Positions 8,547-16,898 of a stretch of DNA of 64,000 nt are shown here, piece after piece. The position numbers were made by a program, and so were the translations under genes. Each line of letters starts with the position of its first letter. Position 1 is the first letter of the stretch. Under the pieces are notes generated by a model that saw only the letters and a list, made by a program, of their open reading frames with translations, was not told the DNA's origin and searched no databases. Origin of the DNA: Pseudolactococcus sp041800635 (GTDB lineage Bacteria > Bacillota > Bacilli > Lactobacillales > Streptococcaceae); contig CP181259.1 in assembly GCA_047833645.1 (NCBI GenBank), positions 2,108,001-2,172,000 of the forward strand, written 5' to 3'.

Positions 8547-9203
8547 TCAGATCATCAGAAGACTGCTGCAGAGATAAGCGATGAATAGAAAAGGGAGAAA
8601 AGGAATTTCTGCCTTTTTTTGTTTGGGATTTAAAGCATAGTAAAGAAGCCCGCCAAGACTGGCGAGAAATAAACAAAGGGTGAGGTGGAAAAAGTCTACC
8701 GAAAAAGAGACGAGACTTAAATAAAGCCAATCACCACTACCCATTTTAAAAGTCGAAACTTCTGTTAGGCCTGCGATGAGGAGGCAGAAAAAAACAGGTG
8801 CCTGGTAAGGATTCGTGAAGCTAAGGAGTAGGAAAAAGATCAGCCAAACCCACAAGGGAAAAGCGTGACTTTTAAGATCAAAGCCCACCATTAAAAAAGA
8901 GGCCAGACAAATCAAGCAAAAGGTGAGATCAGCCTTTCCTAACCAGCCCATGACAAAGAGGCCCCCACAAAGGCATTCTAAAACGGCATACCCATAAGGT
9001 AACTTGATATCACAATAGCGACATCTGCTACGACTGATACACTGTGACACGATGGGAATGAGATCACGCCAACTCAGTGTTTGCCCACATTGCCCGCAAT
9101 GAGATCTGGGACTGATGATGGAATTGTCTGGTGAGCGATCAAGGACCAACCCAAAGAAGGACCCCCAAATGGTACCTACTGTAAAAATAAAAAAAATGTC
9201 CAT
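8547..9203 (-). CDS. comC: Type IV prepilin peptidase (competence)
   Basis: A 218-residue polytopic membrane aspartic protease of family A24 that cleaves and methylates prepilin-like leaders. The N-terminal zinc-type CxxC pair is at CGQCG and CRYCD. The catalytic Asp residues are in FDLKSHAFP (first) and MGSGDW (GxGD, second). About seven membrane segments. In competence systems this enzyme processes the ComGC-type pseudopilins needed for DNA uptake. The promoter region carries a TTCGTATA box seven bases before the ATG, resembling the ComX (late competence) box. It stands alone, convergent with the small membrane protein gene. Confidence 0.9.
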   Translation of the reverse strand: MDIFFIFTVGTIWGSFFGLVLDRSPDNSIISPRSHCGQCGQTLSWRDLIPIVSQCISRSRCRYCDIKLPYGYAVLECLCGGLFVMGWLGKADLTFCLICLASFLMVGFDLKSHAFPLWVWLIFFLLLSFTNPYQAPVFFCLLIAGLTEVSTFKMGSGDWLYLSLVSFSVDFFHLTLCLFLASLGGLLYYALNPKQKKAEIPFLPFLFIAYLCSSLLMI

Positions 9204-9210
9204 ACTTTCT

Positions 9211-9218
9211 TATACGAA
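9211..9218 (-). promoter_or_regulatory. Putative ComX (Com/cin) box
   Basis: Minus strand TTCGTATA, preceded by a T-run, fits the TNCGNATA core of streptococcal/lactococcal late-competence promoters. It lies seven bases before the comC start, so the transcript would be nearly leaderless. Confidence 0.5.
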
Positions 9219-9234
9219 AAAAGAACCTAAATGT

Positions 9235-9263
9235 TTGATAAACTGGCTGTTTTTTTCTATAAT
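9235..9263 (+). promoter_or_regulatory. dps promoter
   Basis: TTGATA (9235-9240), exact 17-bp spacer, TATAAT (9258-9263): a near-consensus sigma-A promoter. It leaves a leader of about 136 bases before dps. Confidence 0.75.
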
Positions 9264-9405
9264 GAAAGTGTTGGGGTAATCTTTAGCACTTGCTGTTAAA
9301 GAAAACCTTGAGCAGAAGTTTCTGATGTCATCAACTTAGCAAGATGATTGGTCAACCCCTGTTTCTTAGGAAAAATGGTGGATCAGTCCTGAAGGAGGAG
9401 AGAAA

Positions 9406-9867
9406 ATGTCAAGAGAAAAAACAAAAGCAGTTTTGAATCAATCCGTTGCAGACCTATCTAAAGCAGCCGCTTTGGTCCATCAAGTCCATTGGTACCTACG
9501 TGGTCCTGGTTTCATGAAATTGCATCCTAAAATGGATGAATTGATGGATGGCTTGAACAGCCATTTAGATGTTTTATCAGAACGTTTGATTACCATCGGT
9601 GGGTCACCCGTTTCAACGCTGAAAGAATTTGATGAGTTGTCAAAAATTGAACTTGAAACAGCGACTTGGGATAAAACGACCGAAGAACGCTTGACAGAAG
9701 TGGTTAAAGCCTACAAATATCTATCAGACCTTTTCCAAGACGGTGTTCATGCGACTGATGAAGAAGATGACGATGTGACCAATGGGCTCTTTGCAGATGC
9801 CAAAGGTGACATTGAAAAAACAATTTGGATGTTGGAATCTGAACTTGGTTTAGCACCAGGGATCTGA
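9406..9867 (+). CDS. dps: Dps/ferritin-like DNA-protection protein
   Basis: A 153-residue ferritin-like four-helix protein of the Dps family. The ferroxidase-centre signature is at AALVHQVHWYLRGPGFMKLHPKMDE (broken here only by the reader's eye; key residues His26, His29 and downstream Asp/Glu), followed by the LSERLITIGG segment. Dps dodecamers oxidise and store iron and protect DNA from peroxide. It has a strong ribosome binding site (GGAGG) ahead of ATG 9406, a strong promoter with a long leader, and its own terminator, so it is monocistronic. Confidence 0.92.
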   Translation: MSREKTKAVLNQSVADLSKAAALVHQVHWYLRGPGFMKLHPKMDELMDGLNSHLDVLSERLITIGGSPVSTLKEFDELSKIELETATWDKTTEERLTEVVKAYKYLSDLFQDGVHATDEEDDDVTNGLFADAKGDIEKTIWMLESELGLAPGI

Positions 9868-9887
9868 TGAGAAAATAAGACTAATGA

Positions 9888-9913
9888 GACTCGCAATCAG
9901 GCGAGTCTTTTTT
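9888..9913 (+). terminator. dps terminator
   Basis: GACTCGC, 6-base loop, GCGAGTC, then TTTTTT. Confidence 0.9.
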
Positions 9914-9970
9914 ATTATTGAACCGCAAAATAGGGTGTTAGAACAGTGTGATCAGTCAATCAACTCATGT

Positions 9971-9999
9971 TTGAAAATGTTTTCAAAATATGATAGAAT
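9971..9999 (+). promoter_or_regulatory. yqgQ-glcK promoter
   Basis: TTGAAA (9971-9976), 17-bp spacer, TGA-TAGAAT (9994-9999). The ATG of yqgQ at 10008 is eight bases after the hexamer, so the mRNA is leaderless or nearly so. Confidence 0.65.
9972..9985 (+). promoter_or_regulatory. cre-like site over the -35
   Basis: TGAAAATGTTTTCA is a perfect palindrome that differs from the CcpA cre consensus only at the central C. Overlap with the -35 predicts catabolite repression. Confidence 0.5.
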
Positions 10000-10007
10000 G
10001 TGGAAGG

Positions 10008-10238
10008 ATGAAAACTTTATATGATGTTCAGGAATTTTTGAAAAAGCATGGGTATATCAACCTGTTTAGCAATCGACTTGATGCTATTTTTTTCATGGCA
10101 CAAGAGCTGAAAACCTTATACGATGCTGGCCTGATTCCAGATCAGAACGATTATTTTACCGCAGATTTAATTCTACGGCGAGAACACAGACTTGAAAGCG
10201 AGAAGAAGACTTATGACGAAAAAAATTATCGGGATTGA
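10008..10238 (+). CDS. yqgQ: YqgQ family protein (DUF910)
   Basis: A 76-residue cytosolic protein matching the small YqgQ family (MKTLYDVQEFLKKHG opening). Its role is unknown, but the gene habitually precedes glcK in Firmicutes. The ATG at 9990 lies inside the promoter, so 10008 is used. GGAAGG directly abuts the ATG, too close for a normal Shine-Dalgarno sequence. The 3' end overlaps glcK by 26 bp, implying translational coupling. Confidence 0.85.
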   Translation: MKTLYDVQEFLKKHGYINLFSNRLDAIFFMAQELKTLYDAGLIPDQNDYFTADLILRREHRLESEKKTYDEKNYRD

Positions 10239-11196
10239 CCTTGGTGGAACAACGATTAAATTCGGGATCTTGACAGTAGCTGGTGAAGTTCAGGACAAAT
10301 GGGCGATTGAAACCAATATTATGGGTAACGGGCAACATATCGTCCCTGATATCATCGCATCCATCAACCATCGCTTAGAACTCTATAAGCTTGATAAAGC
10401 TGACTTTTTAGGGATTGGGATGGGTTCGCCAGGGTCTGTGGATATCGTCAAAAATACGGTCATTGGTGCCTATAATTTAGGTTGGGAAAGCTTGCAAGAA
10501 GTTGGCGCAGCCATTGAAGCTGGCGTCGGCCTACCTTTTGCCATTGATAATGATGCCAATGTGGCAGCACTTGGTGAACGTTGGGTTGGTGCGGGTGACA
10601 ATAATCCTGACGTCATCTTCATGACACTTGGGACTGGCGTCGGTGGTGGCATCATCGCCGCAGACAACCTGATTCATGGTGTGGCTGGTGCCGCAGGTGA
10701 AATTGGTCATGTCACCGTTGATACGAGTGCCAATGCCTTTGCCTGTACCTGTGGCAAAGCAGGCTGTCTAGAGACTGTCGCATCAGCAACAGGTGTTGTC
10801 CGTGTTGCCCGTCAATTGGCTGAGGAATATGAAGGTGAGTCAACGATTAAAGCAGCCATCGATAATGGCGATGCGGTGACTTCAAAAGATATCTTTATCG
10901 CAGCTGAAGCAGGTGATAAATTTGCCGATTCAGTGGTGGAGCAAGTCAGTCAATATCTTGGCTTGGCATCAGGAAATCTGGGCAATACGCTTAATCCAGA
11001 CTCTATTGTCATTGGTGGCGGTGTTTCGGCAGCGGGTGAATTCTTGCGTGCACGGATTGAAAAATATTTCAACCTCTATACCTTCCCACAAGTTCGCAAT
11101 TCAACTAAAATTAAAATCGCCCAATTGGGCAATGATGCTGGGATTATTGGCGCAGCCAGCCTAGCTTTGAAATATACTGAAACTGAGGCTGTCTAA
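10213..11196 (+). CDS. glcK: Glucokinase, ROK family
   Basis: Phosphorylates cytosolic glucose to glucose 6-phosphate, needed for glucose released by the maltose-splitting enzymes encoded further right. 327 residues. The phosphate-binding GIDLGGTTIKFG motif is at residues 7-18, followed by DNDANVAALGE, the ROK signature GAAGEIGHV and the zinc motif CTCGKAGCLE. Start at 10213 (MTKKIIG), preceded by GAGAAGAAG. Second gene of the yqgQ operon. The cre-like site upstream suggests CcpA control. Confidence 0.95.
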   Translation: MTKKIIGIDLGGTTIKFGILTVAGEVQDKWAIETNIMGNGQHIVPDIIASINHRLELYKLDKADFLGIGMGSPGSVDIVKNTVIGAYNLGWESLQEVGAAIEAGVGLPFAIDNDANVAALGERWVGAGDNNPDVIFMTLGTGVGGGIIAADNLIHGVAGAAGEIGHVTVDTSANAFACTCGKAGCLETVASATGVVRVARQLAEEYEGESTIKAAIDNGDAVTSKDIFIAAEAGDKFADSVVEQVSQYLGLASGNLGNTLNPDSIVIGGGVSAAGEFLRARIEKYFNLYTFPQVRNSTKIKIAQLGNDAGIIGAASLALKYTETEAV

Positions 11197-11197
11197 C

Positions 11198-11590
11198 ATG
11201 TTGTTATACGTTAATCTTTTACTACTTTTAATCGTGATTGGCCTAGTCGGCTATCCCTATGTGAATAAATTGAGAATCAAATCTGTCGCTAAAATTGTCG
11301 ATAGTGCAACCTTTGCTGAGCACCTGACTGGGGCACAACTGATCGACTTACGGGAGTCGTCGGCTTATCGGATTGTCCATATTTTGGGCGCGAGAAATTT
11401 GCCTTTTTCACAATTTGACCAAAGCATCTCAGCCATCCGTAAAGATAAAGCTGTTCTCTTATATGAGGATGCAAAGCCAGTCTTTTCTGTGCGCGCAGCG
11501 CTCAAGCTCAAAAAAGCGGGTTATACCAACATTGTTATCCTGAAAACGGGGATGAAGGGTTGGCACGGCAAAACGAAAAAAGGAGCTTGA
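11198..11590 (+). CDS. Membrane-anchored rhodanese-like protein, active Cys missing
   Basis: A 130-residue protein with one N-terminal transmembrane helix (about residues 2-20) and a cytoplasmic rhodanese fold (LIDLRESSAYRIVHILGARNLP, KAGYTNIVILKTGMKGW). The position of the active-site Cys reads LLYEDAKP instead of VxYCxxG, so sulfurtransferase chemistry is not expected. Such YqhL/YibN-like proteins often follow glcK in Lactobacillales (from memory). It begins 1 bp after glcK, in the same operon. Confidence 0.8.
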   Translation: MLLYVNLLLLLIVIGLVGYPYVNKLRIKSVAKIVDSATFAEHLTGAQLIDLRESSAYRIVHILGARNLPFSQFDQSISAIRKDKAVLLYEDAKPVFSVRAALKLKKAGYTNIVILKTGMKGWHGKTKKGA

Positions 11591-11596
11591 TCCCCC

Positions 11597-12544
11597 ATGG
11601 AAACAAGAAGACGACGTGCCGAGCGCATACCTGAAAAGAAAGTTAAAACGAAGACTAAGAAAAAACATCGGGGCCTTAAAATTTTTGGCCTGATTATCTT
11701 GCTGATTGTTTTGATTGGCGGTGCGCTTGGTGGTAAAGCCTATTTTGATGTTAAAAAGGCATCGGAAAAATCTTATCAAGCCATTGATCGGAAAACGACG
11801 GCGAAACTGCCAAGTCTTAAAGCAAAATCGTCCTTTAGCTTCTTATTTTTAGGTGTCAATGGTAAAAATGCCAATGATATCTTGGTCTTAACGGTTAATC
11901 CCAAGCAAAATAAGACGACAGTCCTGAGTTTAAATCGCAATATCTATTTGCCATCTGAGGCGACGACTTTGAAAGAGCTCTACGGGACCAAAGGTGCAGC
12001 AGGTGAAATTGATGCCTTACAAACGCTGTTAGGTGTTGAAATTCCACGTTATATGACGTTTGATATGCGGGGTCTAGGCGATTTTGTTGAGGCTGTCGGT
12101 GGGGTTGAAGTTCAAAATGATACCAATTTTATATCAAGTGGTTATGAATTTAAGCCGGGTACCTTAAGTCTGAAAAAAGCAGATGAAGTTAAGGCCTTCC
12201 TCACGAAAGTTTCAGCTCCTGATGAGGATCCAGCTAAAGCTGAAGCAAGCTTGATTGACCGCGAACAAACGGTGCTCATTGCGATCATTCCTAAGATGAA
12301 ATCTGTGAACACGGTTGCTAACTACAAAAAATTTGTGACGGCTTTTGGCAATACGATCAAAACAGACTTTGTTTTTGGGAATATTAAAGCCCTCGGCCTG
12401 AATTATAATGGTGTGCTTGGTACTATCACCAAAGAAAACTTGAAGCCAGTCGAAACGACGATTGATGGTAAGACGCAAAAAATTCTATCTGAAGCGCTTA
12501 TTAATAAAGCTCACGATCGAATTGAAGCCGCTTTAAATGAATAA
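11597..12544 (+). CDS. Divergent LytR-CpsA-Psr (LCP) protein
   Basis: A 315-residue protein with a basic cytosolic N-terminus, one membrane helix at about 33-50, and an extracellular LCP-like domain (FLFLGVNGKNANDILVLTV, then SLNRNIYLP, then VEAVGGVEV). LCP enzymes attach wall polymers to peptidoglycan using conserved Arg and Asp residues. Here the usual PRD is NRN and the YARxR motif is VKAFLTK, so catalysis is doubtful. Last gene of the yqgQ-glcK-rhodanese operon (6 bp after the previous stop). Compare the two canonical paralogues at 17936 and 42868. Confidence 0.78.
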   Translation: METRRRRAERIPEKKVKTKTKKKHRGLKIFGLIILLIVLIGGALGGKAYFDVKKASEKSYQAIDRKTTAKLPSLKAKSSFSFLFLGVNGKNANDILVLTVNPKQNKTTVLSLNRNIYLPSEATTLKELYGTKGAAGEIDALQTLLGVEIPRYMTFDMRGLGDFVEAVGGVEVQNDTNFISSGYEFKPGTLSLKKADEVKAFLTKVSAPDEDPAKAEASLIDREQTVLIAIIPKMKSVNTVANYKKFVTAFGNTIKTDFVFGNIKALGLNYNGVLGTITKENLKPVETTIDGKTQKILSEALINKAHDRIEAALNE

Positions 12545-12561
12545 GTGGCCGATAGTAGATG

Positions 12562-12635
12562 AGGTTAAGCAACATCTTAACCTGATTTCATAAAAAACGA
12601 CCAATACCCTATCAATTGTGGCATTGGTCGTTTTT
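12562..12635. terminator. Bidirectional terminator between convergent operons
   Basis: AAAAACGACCAAT (12593-12605) pairs perfectly with ATTGGTCGTTTTT (12623-12635), serving both strands. A smaller hairpin AGGTTAAG/CTTAACCT precedes it. Confidence 0.9.
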
Positions 12636-12670
12636 GTGAGTTTAAAAATCATGAGTTAGCGTTGCCTGAC

Positions 12671-13588
12671 CTACCGTAGGACGATAAAGTCGGCAACTGG
12701 TCGGCCGTCTTGACTGGCGAAGATGGTTTGACCATTCAGAGACATTTGGGACGAGCCACCCCCATCAAGGACGACGAGGTTTTTGAGGTTGAGATTGGCA
12801 ACTGCTGCCATGGTCCCATCATAACCGACACTGGTATCTGAAATGATGAGGTAGATATTATTATCAGCATCATTCCCAATATAAGAATGAATCATCCAGT
12901 TGACAGAACCATCATTTGGCAAAATCTCACCATTTTTAATGAGGATACTGCCAAAGCCGTAACTTTGTTCGCCACCTTTTTCAAGGACTTCTGTTGCCGG
13001 AGTTGTCAAGTCATAGCCGTTGGCAGAACCATTTTTATTGATGACAAAAGAGGCACTGCCATAGGCGGTATTTGACCAGTTGGAAAATAATTGACCGTTG
13101 TTAATTTGGAAGCCGACAATTTGACCGGTGTTCATATCAAAGCCAGAGGTATTCATAATGAGTGCGTCAGGATACTGGGCGACGATATCAGCCATCATGA
13201 AAGTTCCTGGGATTTGTGCCGCCGCTGTTTTCAAGACTTTCGGATTATTGGCACGGTAAATGGTCACGCCAGGCACTGATAGATCGGTGAATTTTTCAAG
13301 TTTCGTTTTGGATTTGACCTGTACCCAACCGGCTTCACCTGTATCTTCCACCTCAGGAGCAGGTGCAATTGAGACAGAGGTCGGTAGGACAATGGCATCA
13401 GGTGCGGTTGTCTTAATCGGTTTGAGGGCTGAAGAAGCCGTTTGCTTAGGTTTGAGGAGGACATAAGTAATGCTTGCCCCGACCAAGAGCAGGATAAGAA
13501 TCGTGATGACCAATGGTAGTTTCTTCTTTTTTTGACTTATCGATGTGACTTTAGTGGTGCTACGTTTAGCTTGTTTAGTATTTTTCAT
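12671..13588 (-). CDS. Membrane-anchored phosphodiester glycosidase-like protein, copy 2
   Basis: A 305-residue protein with a Lys/Ser/Thr-rich N-terminus, a transmembrane helix at about residues 27-46, a Pro/Thr linker, and an extracellular NAGPA-type domain (phosphodiester glycosidase, PF09992-like) ending in VVLDGGGSSQMSLNG. The family is named for the enzyme that uncovers mannose 6-phosphate; bacterial members are linked to exopolysaccharide or wall glycans, with roles mostly unproven. Only 2 bp follow the upstream paralogue and the two are about half identical by eye, so this is a tandem duplication expressed as one operon. Confidence 0.85.
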   Translation of the reverse strand: MKNTKQAKRSTTKVTSISQKKKKLPLVITILILLLVGASITYVLLKPKQTASSALKPIKTTAPDAIVLPTSVSIAPAPEVEDTGEAGWVQVKSKTKLEKFTDLSVPGVTIYRANNPKVLKTAAAQIPGTFMMADIVAQYPDALIMNTSGFDMNTGQIVGFQINNGQLFSNWSNTAYGSASFVINKNGSANGYDLTTPATEVLEKGGEQSYGFGSILIKNGEILPNDGSVNWMIHSYIGNDADNNIYLIISDTSVGYDGTMAAVANLNLKNLVVLDGGGSSQMSLNGQTIFASQDGRPVADFIVLR

Positions 13589-13590
13589 TA

Positions 13591-14472
13591 TTATTTTAGG
13601 ACAATAAAGTCTCCCACTTGGCGATCATCCTGACTTGGTACAATGGTTTGACCTTTTAATCCCATTTGGGAAGAACCACCACCATCCATGAGGACAAGGT
13701 TTGTTAGATTAAGGTTAGCAATTTGAGCCATGATCGTGTCATAGCCAGCACTTGTTTCGCTGATCATGAGGTAGAGATTATTAGCTTGATCATTACCGAT
13801 AAAACTATGAATCATCCAATTGACAGAGCCGTCATTTTCTTGGACTTGACCATTTTTGATTAAAATTTTACCAAAACTGTAAGATTGTTGCGCACCATTG
13901 GCAAGAATTTGACTGGCAGGGGTTGTGCTGTCGTAGGTCGTCATTGACCCATCGTTGTTGATGACAAAGGCTTCATAAGAACGTTTGTTTTCTCCCCAGT
14001 TGGTCAAAAGTGCCCCGTTATTGATTTGGAAACCAGTAATGTCACCTGTTGCCATGTTAAAACCAGAAGCATTCATGATGAGCGCGTCTGGATATTGGGC
14101 CATGATATCGGGTAAAACGGCTAAGGTTGGATGTGCAGAGGTGGCTATTTTTAAGACTTGAGGATTATGGGCTTTATAAATGGTGACGTTAGCCGTTGAA
14201 ACATCGGTGAACTTGTCACCTGTTCCTTTAGACTGAACTTGAACCCAACTCGCTTCACCCGCATTTGCCACTTTTTCCGTGGCATCTCTGGCAACAACTG
14301 AACTAGAGGTGATGATGGCAGCACTTTTAGAGGGATCCACTTTAATGGGCGCATTCCCAGTTGTTTTTTTGTCGAATGGTTTAATAAAAATAACAACTAA
14401 GATAACTAAGATGATGACGATCAAGAGACCTATTAACGATCCTAGTCTGTTTTTTTTAGTTTCTCTATTCAT
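13591..14472 (-). CDS. Membrane-anchored phosphodiester glycosidase-like protein, copy 1
   Basis: A 293-residue paralogue of the downstream gene with the same plan: basic N-terminus, one membrane helix (about 12-31), a short linker, then a NAGPA-like domain with AGEASWVQVQSKGTGDKFTD, YPDALIMNASGFN and LMDGGGSSQMGLKG. First gene of the pair. Its promoter is near-consensus and ends six bases before the ATG, implying a leaderless message. Sequence drift between the copies is strongest in the linker and signal anchor. Substrate unknown; a cell-wall or exopolysaccharide phosphodiester is plausible. Confidence 0.85.
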   Translation of the reverse strand: MNRETKKNRLGSLIGLLIVIILVILVVIFIKPFDKKTTGNAPIKVDPSKSAAIITSSSVVARDATEKVANAGEASWVQVQSKGTGDKFTDVSTANVTIYKAHNPQVLKIATSAHPTLAVLPDIMAQYPDALIMNASGFNMATGDITGFQINNGALLTNWGENKRSYEAFVINNDGSMTTYDSTTPASQILANGAQQSYSFGKILIKNGQVQENDGSVNWMIHSFIGNDQANNLYLMISETSAGYDTIMAQIANLNLTNLVLMDGGGSSQMGLKGQTIVPSQDDRQVGDFIVLK

Positions 14473-14478
14473 TATTTC

Positions 14479-14507
14479 ATTATAAAGGGCTTTTGAAGTT
14501 AAGTCAA
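14479..14507 (-). promoter_or_regulatory. NAGPA-pair promoter, leaderless start
   Basis: Minus strand TTGACT (14502-14507), exact 17-bp spacer, TATAAT (14479-14484), then six bases and the ATG at 14472. The strongest -35/-10 combination among the leaderless set. Confidence 0.75.
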
Positions 14508-14546
14508 GGGAATAACGACTGAAAACGCTTAATATAGGCGTTCCTG

Positions 14547-14574
14547 TTGCATTTTACTAAAAATATGTTATACT
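14547..14574 (+). promoter_or_regulatory. typA promoter
   Basis: TTGCAT (14547-14552), 16-bp spacer, TGT-TATACT (14569-14574), with a leader of about 100 bases. Confidence 0.6.
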
Positions 14575-14683
14575 TATAAAGTTGAAATAGAATAAAGATC
14601 ATCTCTAGAAAATGTTCAAGTGGCAGCGTATGACAGTCGCAATAGGATTTTTAGACATGATCTCAAATTATGAGGTATAAATC

Positions 14684-16519
14684 TTGACTAAATTACGCGA
14701 AGACATTCGTAACGTCGCAATCATCGCCCACGTCGACCATGGTAAAACAACACTTGTGGATGAACTTTTGAAACAATCTGATACTTTGAGCGCGCGCGCA
14801 CATCTTGACGATCGTGCTATGGACTCAAACGATATTGAAAAAGAACGTGGGATTACCATCCTTGCTAAAAATACAGCGGTTAAATATAAAGACAAACACA
14901 TCAACATCTTGGACACCCCTGGTCACGCGGACTTCGGTGGCGAAGTTGAACGGATCATGAAAATGGTTGATGGCGTTGTGCTTGTGGTGGATGCTTATGA
15001 AGGGACCATGCCACAAACACGTTTTGTATTGAAAAAAGCCTTGGACCAAGGGTTGACACCAATCGTTGTTGTTAATAAAATTGACAAACCATCAGCTCGT
15101 CCTGAAGAAGTTGTCGATGAAGTCTTGGAACTTTTGATCGAACTTGGTGCTGACGAAGACCAATTGGAATTCCCAGTTGTTTACGCATCAGCGATCAATG
15201 GCACATCAAGCCTTTCAGATGACCTTGACACACAAACGCATACAATGGAACCTTTGTTTGAAACAATCATCGACCATATTCCTGCGCCAGTTGATAACTC
15301 TGATGAGCCTTTGCAATTCCAAGTATCATTGCTTGATTACAATGACTTCGTTGGTCGTATCGGTATCGGACGTGTGTTCCGTGGGACGATTAAAGTGGGT
15401 GACAGTGTCACACTTTCAAAACTTGATGGCACAAAACAAAACTTCCGTGTGACTAAACTCTTTGGTTTCTTCGGTCTTGACCGTGTTGAAATCCAAGAAG
15501 CCAAAGCGGGTGATTTGATTGCTGTATCTGGTATGGACGATATCTTCGTTGGTGAAACGGTGACACCGTCTGACCACATCGATCCACTGCCAATCCTGCA
15601 CATCGATGAACCAACTTTGCAAATGACTTTCCTTGTCAATAACTCACCTTTCGCTGGTCGCGAAGGGAAATGGGTGACATCACGTAAAGTGGAAGAACGT
15701 CTGCAATCAGAATTGCAAACTGACGTCTCACTTCGGATTGATCCAACTGATTCACCCGACCGTTGGGTCGTTTCTGGTCGTGGCGAATTACATTTGTCTA
15801 TCTTAATCGAAACAATGCGTCGTGAAGGCTATGAGCTCCAAGTGTCACGTCCAGAAGTGATCGAACGTGAAATCGATGGTGTCCGTTCAGAACCATTTGA
15901 ACGTGTACAAATCGATACACCTGAAGAATACCAAGGCTCAATCATCCAAGCGCTCTCAGAACGTAAAGGGAACATGCTGGATATGGTCAATACGGGTAAC
16001 GGTCAAGTGCGTTTGATCTTCCTTGTCCCAGCTCGCGGTTTAATCGGCTTCTCAACTGAATTCTTGTCAATGACACGTGGTTACGGAATCATGAACCATA
16101 CTTTCGACCAATACATGCCAATGATTCATGAACAAATTGGTGGCCGTAGCCGTGGTGCCCTTGTCTCTATCGATACGGGTAAAACAACGACTTACGCGAT
16201 CATGGGTGTTGAAGAACGTGGGACGATCTTTGTTAATCCAGGAACTGAAGTCTACGAAGGCATGATCATCGGGGAACATTCTCGTGAAAATGACTTGACT
16301 GTTAACGTGACGAAAGCTAAACAAATGACCAACGTCCGTTCTGCCAATAAAGACCAAACCAACGTCATCAAAACACCACGTATCCTGACTTTGGAAGAAT
16401 CAATCGAATTCATGGCTGATGACGAATACCTAGAAATCACACCAGAATCAATCCGTCTGCGTAAACAAATCTTGAACAAAGCTGAACGTGAAAAAGCCAA
16501 CAAAAAGAAAAAAGGTTAA
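14684..16519 (+). CDS. typA: Ribosome-associated GTPase TypA/BipA
   Basis: Translational GTPase of the EF-G/LepA class that binds 70S ribosomes and aids assembly and stress or cold growth. 611 residues, typical. G1 is AHVDHGKTTL (residues 14-23), G3 DTPGHADFGG (about 75), G4 NKIDKPSARP (about 130). The C-terminal BipA-specific domain has GRGELHLSILIETMRREGYE and GRSRGALVS. It uses a TTG start at 14684, supported by GAGGT at 14672-14676. Codon use is strongly biased (high-expression style). DUF3165 follows in the same direction. Confidence 0.97.
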   Translation: MTKLREDIRNVAIIAHVDHGKTTLVDELLKQSDTLSARAHLDDRAMDSNDIEKERGITILAKNTAVKYKDKHINILDTPGHADFGGEVERIMKMVDGVVLVVDAYEGTMPQTRFVLKKALDQGLTPIVVVNKIDKPSARPEEVVDEVLELLIELGADEDQLEFPVVYASAINGTSSLSDDLDTQTHTMEPLFETIIDHIPAPVDNSDEPLQFQVSLLDYNDFVGRIGIGRVFRGTIKVGDSVTLSKLDGTKQNFRVTKLFGFFGLDRVEIQEAKAGDLIAVSGMDDIFVGETVTPSDHIDPLPILHIDEPTLQMTFLVNNSPFAGREGKWVTSRKVEERLQSELQTDVSLRIDPTDSPDRWVVSGRGELHLSILIETMRREGYELQVSRPEVIEREIDGVRSEPFERVQIDTPEEYQGSIIQALSERKGNMLDMVNTGNGQVRLIFLVPARGLIGFSTEFLSMTRGYGIMNHTFDQYMPMIHEQIGGRSRGALVSIDTGKTTTYAIMGVEERGTIFVNPGTEVYEGMIIGEHSRENDLTVNVTKAKQMTNVRSANKDQTNVIKTPRILTLEESIEFMADDEYLEITPESIRLRKQILNKAEREKANKKKKG

Positions 16520-16559
16520 GCAGTAGTCAGCTAAGCGGTTAAATAAGGGAGAGGATAAG

Positions 16560-16790
16560 ATGTTTTATTTAGTGGCATTGGGACTCTTTGTCTTGTGTTA
16601 TCTCTTTCTGGCTTCTGATGAAATCAAAAAAAGCCTGAATCTTTTTGTCGGCATCATCGGAACAGTTTTAGCAGTGACGATTGTGATCTCACTCATTGTC
16701 CAAAATAAAACGAGCATTCTGCAGGGCCTCGTAGTCCTCGCAGGCCTCGTCCTGATGGTCGAAAGCATTCGTGAAATTAACCAGTTATAA
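16560..16790 (+). CDS. DUF3165 small membrane protein
   Basis: A 76-residue protein of three short hydrophobic helices (about 2-17, 26-46, 53-68). It resembles the small DUF3165 family that I recall downstream of typA in streptococci, and here it lies 40 bp after typA behind GGGAGAGG. Function unknown. Probably cotranscribed with typA; the terminator follows. Confidence 0.8.
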   Translation: MFYLVALGLFVLCYLFLASDEIKKSLNLFVGIIGTVLAVTIVISLIVQNKTSILQGLVVLAGLVLMVESIREINQL

Positions 16791-16791
16791 G

Positions 16792-16819
16792 AAAAATCAG
16801 TCGAGAGGCTGTTTTTTTT
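16792..16819 (+). terminator. typA-DUF3165 terminator
   Basis: AAAAATCAGTC, GAGA loop, GGCTG and a run of eight T. Confidence 0.8.
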
Positions 16820-16883
16820 GATCCCTTAATAGCCGATTTTATTTCAAACAGGATCCTAGCAGCTCCGATCCCACACTGCGATA

Positions 16884-16892
16884 TGGTATAAT
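16884..16892 (+). promoter_or_regulatory. tsaE promoter, leaderless start
   Basis: TGG-TATAAT (hexamer 16887-16892), six bases before the ATG at 16899; no ribosome binding site. Confidence 0.65.
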
Positions 16893-16898
16893 ATACCT

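Noticed and set aside
8499..8588. 29-codon frame overlapping the small membrane protein gene end
   Set aside because: No ribosome site, and it is antisense to comC's end; probably chance.
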